From: Scytonema hofmannii PCC 7110
GTDB lineage: Bacteria > Cyanobacteriota > Cyanobacteriia > Cyanobacteriales > Nostocaceae
NCBI RefSeq assembly: GCF_000346485.2
Contig: NZ_KQ976354.1
Coordinates: forward strand, 3,675,835 to 3,739,834
Direction: 5' to 3'
Length of the DNA: 64,000 nucleotides
Program-made: the position numbers and the translations under genes
Shown here: positions 46,801-58,800 of the stretch, one piece after another
How the letters are laid out: every line of letters begins with the position of its first letter
Position numbering within the stretch: the stretch's first letter is position 1
Notes under the pieces: generated by a model
What the model was told of the DNA's origin: nothing
What the model saw: the letters and a program-made list of their open reading frames with translations, nothing else
Database searches by the model: none

Positions 46801-49800
46801 CGTTGATACGCCTGGGGATCAGCGCCTAGTCGCCTACATCGTACCGCAGCCACAGGTAAGACCCACACTCAGTGTTCTACGTAGCTTCCTTAGCGAAAAG
46901 CTACCCCCTTACATGGTGCCAAATGCAATTGTTATCCTGGAAGCCCTACCACTCACCCCCAATGGCAAAGTAGACCGTCGCGCTTTACTCACACCAGATA
47001 TGGGTGGCGAACTCCAAGAGCAATATGTCGCGCCACGCACCCCAATTGAAGAAATCCTGGTGCAAATTTGGACACAAGTGCTGAAAGTCGAGCTTATAGG
47101 TGTCCACGATCGCTTCTTTGAACTGGGAGGACACTCGCTACTCGCAACGCAATTAGTATCGCGCATTCGCAACATTTTCAAAGTCGAACTCCCCTTGCGG
47201 AGTGTATTTGCCACACCAACAGTAGCCGAATTGGCGCGCTTGATACAGCAACGACAGCAAGAAAACGTAGAACTCACTCACACTCCGGTATTGCCAAGGG
47301 CAGAGAATGCGGAACTCCCACTGTCATTTGCACAACAGCGGTTATGGTTTTTAGACCAGTTAGAGCCGCTGAGTGCTTTGTACAATATTCCTTTCACTTT
47401 GCGTCTAGTCGGAAATCTCAATGTTGTCGCCTTAGAACAAAGTTTGTGTGAAATTATTCAACGTCACGAAGGATTACGCACCAACTTCATGACGGTAAAC
47501 GGACAAGCATCACAAGTCATTCACACTTCCCCGAATTGGACAGTATCAATTGTAGACTTGCAGCATTTATCCACAAGTGAAAAAGAAATCACTTCACAGC
47601 AATTAGCGCGACTTCAAGCGATTGAACCATTTGACTTAGCCACTGTTGCATTAATCAGAGCCACATTAGTCGTGCTGTCAGAAACAGAACACGTGTTAAA
47701 TGTATGTATGCACCATATTGTTTCGGATGGCTGGTCAATAGGTGTGTTGGTCTCAGAACTAGCAGCGCTGTACAATGCTTATGCTCAAGAGCAACCGTCA
47801 CCGTTAGTCCCACTACCGATTCAGTACGCAGATTTTGCCCTTTGGCAAAGACAATGGTTGCTTGGTGATGTCCTGCAAAGTCAATTGAGTTATTGGCTTC
47901 AACAATTAGCCAACGCACCGACATTCTTGCCATTACCCACAGACCGACCCAGAGGAGCGGTGCAAACTTTCAACGGGGCATATCAAAACTTTACACTTTC
48001 AGTGGAACTGACGAATAAACTGACACTCCTGAGTCAGGAGCAAGGAGTGACGCTGTTCATGACTTTATTGGCGTCATTCAAGACATTACTGTACCGCTAT
48101 ACGGGTGTAGCAGACATTTTGGTGGGGTTGCCCATCGCCAACCGCCATCACAGTGAAATAGAATCTTTAATTGGCTTTTTTGTCAACACATTAGTTTTGC
48201 GTACAGATCTCTCAGGAAATCCCAGCTTTAACGAATTACTGTTGCGGACTCGGGCAATGGCGTTGTCGGCATATGCACATCAAGATCTACCATTTGAAAT
48301 GCTCGTGGAAGCATTGCAGCCAGAAAGAGACCTGAGTCATACACCATTGTTCCAAGTGATGTTTGTCCTTCAGAATGCGCCCATCTCACAAGTGGAGTTG
48401 AGTGGGTTAGAAGTGAGTTTATTGCCCATAGAAACCGCCACGTCCAAGTTCGATCTTACCTTAGGAATGGAAAATACTGCCACAGGACTCGTGGGAGAGT
48501 GGGAGTACAACACGGACTTGTTTGATAGCAGAACGATTGAGCGGATGACTGGGCATTTAGTGACACTGCTCGAAGCAATTGTGGCAAATCCGACTGAGCG
48601 AATTTCCCAATTACCGCTGCTGACACAACCCGAACAACAACAGCTATTAGTTGAATGGAACGACACTCAAGCGGATTATTCTCAGGATAAGTGCATCCAT
48701 CAGTTGTTTGAGGAGCAGGTAGAGCGTACCCCGAATGCAGTCGCAGTTGTTTTTGAAGACCAACAACTCACTTATCAGCAGTTAAACTCTCGTGTCAACC
48801 AATTAGCCCATTACTTGCACTCATTGGGTGTGGAAGCAGATATGCTAGTGGGTATTTGTGTAGAGCGCTCACTTGAAATGGTGGTGGGACTTTTGGGAAT
48901 TCTCAAAGCGGGCGGAGCTTATGTGCCACTTGACCCAGACTATCCTACTGACCGTTTGGCATATATGCTCAATGATTCACAAGTATCAGTCCTGTTGACT
49001 CAAGAGAAATGCCTCACTAGTTTACCGGAACATACTGCCCGTGTCATCTGCTTAGATCGAGACTGGAAAGACATATCTACTGAAAGTAAAGACAATCCTG
49101 TTACTGGTTCTACAACCGACAACTTAGCTTATGTCATCTACACCTCAGGATCTACGGGTCAACCAAAGGGTACTTTAGTCACCCACTCAAATGTAGTGCG
49201 TCTATTTGCAGCCACAGACTCTTGGTATCACTTCAATCAAGATGATGTGTGGACGTTGTTCCACTCTTACGCCTTCGATTTCTCTGTTTGGGAAATTTGG
49301 GGCGCTTTGCTGTATGGTGGACGACTAGTCGTCGTACCCTACCTAGTGACGCGATCGCCAGAATTGTTCTATAAGTTATTGTGTCAAGAGCAAGTCACAA
49401 TTCTCAATCAAACACCTTCCGCCTTCCGCCAGTTGATTCAAGCAGAACAGTCAATAGCAAAGAAGAGCGATTTGAACTTACGTTTGGTAATTTTTGGTGG
49501 AGAAGCCTTAGAAATCAAGAGTTTGCAGCCTTGGTTTGAACGTCACGGCGACCAACTGCCTCAATTAGTAAATATGTACGGGATTACGGAAACTACCGTA
49601 CACGTTACTTATCGTCCTTTAAGTAAAACTGATTTGAATGGTACTGCCAGTGCGATTGGTCGTCCTATTCCTGACTTACAGGTGTATCTGCTAAATGAAC
49701 ATTTACAGCCAGTACCAATTGGGGTTACTGGCGAGATGTACGTTGGTGGTGCTGGAGTGACCCGTGGCTATCTCAATCGTCCTGAACTGACAGCACAAAG

Positions 49801-52800
49801 ATTTATTTCTAATCCCTTTGACAATTTAAAATTATTATATAAAACAGGTGATTTAGCACGTTATTTGCCCAATGGCGAATTAGAGTATTTAGGACGAATT
49901 GACAACCAAGTAAAAATTCGCGGTTTCCGCATTGAGTTGGGAGAAATTGAGGCATTACTGGCTTCTCACCCAGATATTTGGGAGAGTGTGGTGGTGCTAC
50001 GTTCAGATGAAACGGGAGACAAACGTTTAGTAGCTTACGTGGTATCGAAGACAGAACAATTTCTTTCATCCGCAGAACTGCGGCGCTTCCTCATCAACAA
50101 ACTGCCAAGCTACATGGTGCCAAGTGCTTTTGTACAGTTAGAAGCTCTACCACTGACAGCAAATGGTAAAGTAGACCATCGCGCTTTGCCTGAACCTGAC
50201 ACTGCAAGACCAGAATTAGAAAATATTTTTGTCGCACCTATCACTCCAGAAGAAAAAACATTAGCTTCTATCTGGGCTAACGTTCTCGGTGTTGAGCAGG
50301 TAGGTATTTATGATAACTTCTTTGCTTTAGGTGGAGATTCTATCCGTAGTATTCAAGTCTTGTCTGGTGCTAAAGAACGAGGTTTGAGTTTCTCTGTACA
50401 ACAGCTATTTCAACATCAAACAATTCACGAGCTAATTCAAGCTCTGAAAACACAAGAGAATGGCACGACAACAATAAAATTAACTCAACCGTTCAGTCTC
50501 ATTTCTGAAGCAGACAAACAGCAAGTACCTTCAGGTATAGAAGATGCATATCCCGTTGCTATGCTGCAAATGGGAATGCTTTACCACAGTGAGTACAGCC
50601 AAGACAGTGCAATCTATCACGATATTTTTAGTTACCACCTCAAAACCTCTCTTAATGTTCAACTTTTACAGGTTGCTATTCAAAATTTAGTCAATCATCA
50701 CCCTGTATTGCGGACTTCCTTTGACCTTATTAATTTCAGCATTCCGTTGCAACTGGTTCATCAGCAAGTTGAGATTCCCTTGCAGGTGGAAGATTGGTGT
50801 CATTTGAATTCTTCAGAGCAAGAAGATGCCTTAAATGTTTGGTTTGAAGCTGAAAAGAAACAGTATTTTGATTGGACTCATGCTCCTTTATTACGCTTTT
50901 TTGTTCATCGTCGCACAGAGGAGACATTTAATCTGACTGTGAGCTTCCACCATGCTATTTTGGATGGATGGAGCGTTGCTTCGATGATGAGTGAGTTGCT
51001 GAAGCGTTACTTGTCGCTATGTCACGAAGGAGCCGAATATGTATCGTCACAATTCAGTATTGTCTTCCGAGATTTCGTAGCTTTGGAACAACAAGCGATC
51101 GCCTCATTAAAAACTCAGCAATACTGGAGTGAAAAGTTAAATGACAGCACTTTCACCAAATTGCCTCGCTGGTCTTCTGCACCGAAAAATACCAATTTTC
51201 GAGAAATTAGTGTGCAAGAAGTAACTTTATCTCCTGAAATTTTTGCAGGCTTAAAACAACTGGCTCAGACAGCAGAAGTTCCTCTTAAGAATGTGCTGTT
51301 AGCTGCCCATTTACGAGTGTTAAATTTCCTGAGTGGTCAACAAGATGTAGTAACGGGTGTAGTCGCTAACGGACGACCCGAACAAAATGATGGTGAACGA
51401 GTCCTGGGACTATTCCTCAACACATTGCCATTTCGCCTGCAATTGTCTGGAGGCACTTGGATAGATTTAGTGCGAGCCGTGTTTGCAGCGGAAAGAGAAA
51501 TGTTGCCACACCGTCGCTATCCTCTAGCGGAAATTCAGAAGAGTTTGGGTGGTAAATCTTTGTTTGAGACGGCGTTTAATTTCACCCATTTCCATGTCTA
51601 TGAACAGGTAATGGGACTTGATAATTTGCAGCTGCTCGGTGGAAAGTTTTTCGATCAAACAAACTTTACTTTTCTTGCTCAATTCAGCGTCAGTCCGAAA
51701 TCGTCTGAGATAGCGCTGAATTTGGAATACGATCTTTGTGAGTTATGCGCCGAACAAATCAACAGGATTAGTCATTATTACCACTCAGTTCTTTTGGCAA
51801 TGGCGAACGCGCCACAAGAGTGTTATGAATTGCACTCTCCTATTTCATTAGAAGAGCGTCATCAACTTCTACTAGAGTGGAACCAAACAGCAGTAGACTA
51901 TCCACAAGATAAATGTCTCCATCAGCTGTTTGAGGAACAAGTAGAGCGTACCCCAGACGCAGTGGCAGTGGAGTTCGGCAATCAACAACTGACCTACTAC
52001 CAATTGAACTGTCGTGCCAACCAATTAGCGCATTACTTGCGTTCAGCGAAGCTGTCGCGTAGCGATTCGCTTGGAGTGGGAGCCGATGTGTTGGTGGGTA
52101 TTTGTGTGGAACGTTCTTTGTCCATGGTGATAGGACTGTTAGGAATTCTCAAGGCAGGTGGGGCTTACGTACCACTAGACCCAGAGTATCCTAATCAACG
52201 CCTGAGTTTCATGGTTGAAGATGCTCGAGTTCAAGTACTGCTAACCCAACATTCACTATCTACGAAATTTCCTCAGTATCAAGGGAGACTTATATGTTTG
52301 GATACTGAGGCTGAGTTAGTTTCTCAGTTCAGTCAAGACAATGTTTTCTCTGGCGTGCAAGCGAATCATTTGGGTTACGTGATTTACACCAGTGGTTCTA
52401 CAGGACAACCGAAAGGTGTAGCCATGAGTCAGCGTGCTCTTTGCAATTTAATCTTTTGGCATATAGAAAACCTGAAAGTTTCTTGTGGAGCAAAAACGCT
52501 GCAATTTTCTCCTATCAGCTTTGATGCCTCCTTTCATGAAATGTTCTCTAGTTGGCATTCTGGCGGTACATTAGTCTTAATTCCGGAAGAATTGCGCCGA
52601 GATGCAGTGGCTTTGTTAGGCTTGATGGAAGACAAAGCGATTGAGAGATTGTTTATTCCCTTCGTTGGCTTACAGCAACTTGCGGAAGTTGCTGTAGGCA
52701 ATGGATTATTTACGACTCATTTGCGGGAAATTATTACTGCAGGCGAACAGTTGCAAATAACTCCCGCCATTTCTTATTGGTTAAGCAAACTCACTCATAA

Positions 52801-55800
52801 TTGTACTTTGCACAATCATTACGGCCCATCGGAGAGTCATGTCGTCACCACTTTTACTTTGACTAATTCAGTCGAGACTTGGCCGCTACTACCTCCGATT
52901 GGTCGTCCGATTGCAAACACGCAAATTTATATCTTAGACGAATATCTACAACCAGTGCCTGTAGGTGTACCAGGAGAATTATACATTGGTGGTGTTGCTT
53001 TGGCGCGGGGCTACCTTAACAGACCAGAGTTAACACAACAAAGATTTATCCCCAATCCCTTTAGCACCGATCCGAACTCCCGTCTGTATAAAACTGGGGA
53101 TTTAGCGCGTTATTTACCAGATGGAAACATTGAATTCTTAGGGCGCATTGACAATCAGGTGAAAATCCGGGGATTCCGCATTGAATTGGGAGAAGTTGAA
53201 GCAGTATTGAGCCAGCATCAGGATGTGGAGGGATGTTGTGTCATCGCACGCGAAGACACTCCTGGGGATAAACGCCTAGTCGCCTACTTGGTAGCACATC
53301 AGAACTGTACACTCACAAGCAGTCAACTTCGGCAATTCCTGAAAGCAAAGCTGCCAGAGTATATGGTACCTAATGCTTTTACGATATTGGAGTCCTTGCC
53401 ACTCACTCCTAGCGACAAGGTAGATCGACGCGCTTTACCCATACCGGATTTACAAAGCGATCGCCAAGAAAAATATATTGCGCCACGTACCCCCGTAGAA
53501 GAAATGCTGGCACTCCTTTGGGCGCAAGTGCTGAAAGTAGAGCTGGTCGGTATCCAAGATAACTTTTTTACCTTGGGAGGACAATCGCTACTGGCAACGC
53601 AACTGGTTTCCCGCATCCGCAACATTTTTAAGGTAGAACTCCCATTGCGTGAGTTGTTTGTCAGATCTACAGTGAGCGAATTAGCACCCCTGATTGAGCA
53701 GTTACAGCAACAGGACTCAACTTCTGCACCGCCGATCTTACCAAGAGCCAAAAATTCCAACTTACCACTGTCTTATGCTCAACAGCGTCTGTGGTTTTTA
53801 GACCAGTTGGAGCCAAACAGTTCCTCATACAACATACCCATCGCTTTGCGTTTGGTAGGAAATCTCAATCGAGCTGCCTTAGAACAAAGCTTACAAAAAA
53901 TTATCGCTCGCCACGAAACGTTACGTACCAATTTCGTCACAATTGATGGCACAGCTTCACAAATCATTCAAACACAAACGAATTGGACACTCTGTGTTCT
54001 TGATTGGCAAAATATGCCAAAGAGCGAACAAGAAATAGCCACAAAGAAATTAGTGCAACAACAAGCTATTCAACCGTTTGACCTGGCAAAAGGAATATTA
54101 TTCAGAACGACATTAGTCGTGCTCAGTAATACAGAACACATACTATTAGCGTGCATGCACCATGTTGTCTCTGATGCTTGGTCAATGGGTGTGTTTGTTG
54201 AGGAACTGGCAGAATTGTACAATGCCGATCGTGAAGGTAAGCCCTCACCGTTATTACCACTACCGATACAGTACGCAGATTTCGCCCTTTGGCAAAGACA
54301 ATGGTTGCAAGGTAATGTCCTGCAAAACCAATTGAGTTATTGGCAACAGCAACTGGCTGATGCACCGACATTCTTGCCATTACCCACGGACAGATCCAGA
54401 GGCGCAGTGCAAACATTCAACGGAGCTTATCTTGAGTTTGCACTTTCAGCAGAACTCACCTCTGGACTCACCAAACTCAGTCAGGAGAAGGGATGTACTC
54501 TCTTTATGACCCTGCTGGCTGCATTCAAGACGTTATTATATCGGTACACCGGACAATCAGATATTTTGGTAGGGTCACCCATCGCCAACCGCCATCGCAG
54601 TGAAATAGAATCTTTAATTGGCTTTTTTGTCAACACCTTAGTTTTGCGTACAGATCTTTCGGGAAATCCCAGTTTTGAAGAATTACTGTTGCAGACTCGC
54701 TCAATGGCGCTGTCAGCATACGCACATCAAGATCTACCGTTTGAAATGCTCGTTGAAGCATTGCAGCCAGAAAGAAACCTGAGTCATACACCATTGTTTC
54801 AGGTGATGTTTGTCCTTCAGAATACGCCCATTTCACAAGTGGAGTTGAGTGGGTTAGAGGTGAGTTTATTGCCCATAGAAACCGCCACAGCGAAATTCGA
54901 TCTGACCTTGTCAATGGAAAATACTGCCACAGGACTTGTGGGCGGGTGGGAGTACAACAGTGATTTATTTGAGAGCAGTACGATTGAGCGGATGACTCAA
55001 CACTATGTGACTTTACTTGAGGCGATTGTCGCAAATCCCGCTCACAAAATAGACCAATTGCCGTTGCTGACAGCATCCGAGCAACAGCAGTTATTCGTAG
55101 AATGGAATGAGACATATGCAGAATATCCCCACGATAAGTGCATCCACCAGTTGTTTGAGGAGCAGGTGGCGCGTACCCCGGATGCAGTCGCAGTTGTGTA
55201 TGAACATCAACAATTGACCTATGGTGAATTGAACTGTCGTGCAAACCAATTGGCGCATCACTTGCAGTCTTTAGGAGTGAGAGCAGATGTGCGGGTAGGC
55301 ATTTGTGTAGAGCGCTCGCTCTTCATGGTGGTAGGACTGTTGGGAATTCTCAAGGCGGGTGGTGCGTATGTACCCCTTGACCCGACTTATCCGACGCCAC
55401 GATTAAGTTATATGTTGGCGAATGCGGGTGTTGAGGTGTTGTTAACGCAACAGCCCCTCGTATCCGGTTTACCCCAGCATGGGGCTGTTGTGTGTTTGGA
55501 TACCGACTGGCATGAAATCGCCCAGCACGGCGAGCAAAACCCTATCGCCAACACGACACCTGACAACTTGGCGTACATCATCTACACTTCCGGCTCGACA
55601 GGTCAGCCAAAAGGTGCGGGTGTCTACCATCGTGGTTTTGTCAACTTGGTGAATTGGTTGATGAATGATTTCCAATTGACCTCAAAAGACAGCACGGCGC
55701 TGATTTCATCTCTGAGTTTTGACCTAACTCAAAAGAATATCTTTGCCCCTTTGGCGATCGGTGGCAAATTACATCTACTCCCTGACGGATTCGATCCCTT

Positions 55801-58800
55801 TGTTATTCTTAATGTGATATTCCAGCAGCGAGTCAGTTGGGTCAATTGTACACCGAGTACGTTCTACGCCATCTTGACATCGAGCCATGAAAGTTTTGCT
55901 CTCACCCAATCCCTGCGATATGTATTTCTGGGTGGTGAAGCGATTTCAATAGCGAGTTTGTTCAGTTGGCTCAACAGTGAGTCTTGTGGTGCCAAAATCG
56001 TCAACAGCTATGGACCGACAGAATGTACGGATGTGTGCGCGGCTTATCTCGTCCAGCGAGTGCATGAATTTTGCCACAAACCCGTACCCATAGGAAAACC
56101 TCTTCCTAATGTCAAGCTGCACATACTTGATGACAATTTGCAACCAGTCCCAGTAGGAGTCACGGGAGAGTTATGTATAACAGGAGTCGGAGTGGGGATG
56201 GGGTATGTGAATGACTCGGAGCGAACGGCGGAAAAATTTATCCCCAACCCATTCGGTGAAAGCAAATTAGAACGGCTCTATAAAACAGGCGACCTGGCAA
56301 GGTACTTAAGGGATGGAAATATAGAATACATGGGGCGGCGGGATAACCAAGTGAAGATACGCGGCTTCCGCATCGAACTTGGAGAAGTAGAAACAGTCCT
56401 CAACGCTCACCCGCAAGTACAACAAGCTGCGGTCATTGCTAGAGAAGATGTTCTTGGAGATAAACGCTTAGTCGCATATTTAGTTCCAACTGATAAATCA
56501 CTCACTACCCAGCAACTCCGAGAATTCCTCAAGCAGAAGCTACCAGAATACATGGTGCCAAATGCGATGGTGATTCTGGAGTCCTTACCGCTAACTCCCA
56601 GTGGCAAAGTAGACCGTCGTGCTTTACCCACACCAGATATGGGTGGCGAACTCCAAGAGCAATATGTCGCGCCACGCACCCCGATAGAAGAAATCCTGGT
56701 GCAAATTTGGATACAAGTGCTGAAAGTCGAGCGTATAGGTGTGCGCGATCGCTTCTTTACCTTAGGAGGACACTCGCTACTCGCAACGCAACTGGTTTCG
56801 CGCATCCGCAACACTTTCAAAGTTGAACTCCCCTTGCGGAGTGTATTTGCCACACCAACAGTCGCCGAACTGGCGCTCTTGATACAGCAGTTGCAGCAAG
56901 AAAACGTAGAATTCACTTACGCTCCTATATTACCAAGGGCAGAGAATGCAGAACTACCCCTATCATATGCACAACAGCGTTTGTGGTTTTTAGACCAGTT
57001 AGAGCCACTGAGTCCTTTGTACAATATTCCTTTCACTTTGCGTCTAGTCGGAAATCTCAATGTTGTCGCTTTAGAACAAAGTTTTGTGGAAATTATTCAT
57101 CGCCACGAAGCATTACGCACCAACTTCATCACGGTCGATGGCAAAGCAACTCAGATCGTTCACAATGTACTGAATTGGACAGTATCAATTGTAGATTTAC
57201 AGCATTTATCCGCCACTGAAAAAGAAATCACTTTACAGCAATTAGTTCGACATCAAGCGATTGAACCATTTGATCTGTCAAGAGCCGCCCTACTGAGAGC
57301 CACATTAGTCGTGCTATCGGAAACAGAACACGCGTTATTAGCGTGCATACATCATACTGTCTCGGATGGCTGGTCAATAGATGTGTTGGTCTCAGAACTC
57401 GCAGCATTATACAATGCTTATTGTGAAGGTAAGCCGTCACCTTTAGCACCAATGTCAATTCAGTATGCAGATTTTGCAATCTGGCAAAGACAATGGTTGC
57501 AAGGGGATGTCCTACAAAGCCAATTGAGTTATTGGCTTCAACAATTAGCCAATGCACCGACATTCTTGCCATTACCCACAGACAGACCTAGAAGCGCGGT
57601 GCAAACCTTCAACGGGGCTTATCTTGAGTTTGCACTTTCAGCAGAACTTACTAGTAAACTCACCAAACTCAGTCAGGAGAAGGGATGTACTCTCTTTATG
57701 GCCCTGTTGGCTGCGTTCAAGACATTACTTTACCGCTACACGAGACAGTCTGATATTTTGGTAGGGTCACCCATTGCCAATCGCCATCATAGTGAAATAG
57801 AAGGGTTAATAGGCTTTTTTGTCAATACATTAGTTTTGCGTACAGATCTTTCGGGAAATCCCAGTTTTGAAGAATTACTGTTGCAGACTCGCTCGATGGC
57901 TCTGTCAGCATACGCACATCAAGATCTCCCATTTGAAATGCTCGTTGAAGCATTGCAGCTAGAAAGAGACTTGAGTCATACACCACTGTTCCAAGTGATG
58001 TTTGTCCTTCAGAATACACCTATTTCAGAAGTAGAGTTGAGTGGGTTAGAAGTAAGTTTATTGCCCGTAGAAATCGCGACAGCAAAATTTGACCTGACCT
58101 TATCAATGGAAAATATTGCCACAGAATTTGTGGGTGGGTGGGAGTACAACAGTGACTTGTTTGATAGGAGCACAATTGAGCGGATGACGGGTCATTTTGT
58201 GACACTGCTTGAAGCAATTGTCGCAGATCCCCAACAAAAAATTGACCAATTGCCATTGCTGACAGCAACCGAGCAACACCAGTTATTAGTAGAATGGAAT
58301 GATACAGGGGTAGACTATCCTCACGATCGATGCATCCATCAGTTATTTGAAGAACAGGTGGCGCGTACCCCAGATGCGATTGCGCTAAGCGCACGCTTCG
58401 CGAACGCAGTTGTGTTTGAAGACCAACAACTGACATATAGTGAATTGAACTGTCGTGCAAACCAATTGGCGCACTACTTGCGGTCTTTAGGTGTGGGAGC
58501 GGATGTACTAGTTGGTCTGTGCGTGGAACGCTCGGTAGACATGATTGTGGGACTGTTGGGAATTCTCAAAGCGGGTGGTGCTTACGTGCCACTTGACCCG
58601 GAATATCCCCAAGAACGTCTGTCATTCATGCTAGAGGACACTCAAGTTTCGTTACTAGTGACCCAACAGCGACTCGTGGATCGACTACCCAAACATCAAG
58701 CAAAGCAAGTCCTGTTAGATCGAATCACAAAAGAAATCGTCCAAAACAACCAAAATAACCTGATTAATGAGGTAAAAGCTTTTCATCTAGCGAATGTAAT

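Noticed and set aside
54630..55244. 204-codon minus-strand ORF inside the giant NRPS, and similar ones (7404-7835, 56407-56916, 58020-58460)
   Set aside because: They recur at the same place opposite homologous C and A domains and resemble no protein; they are antisense shadows of conserved NRPS codons.
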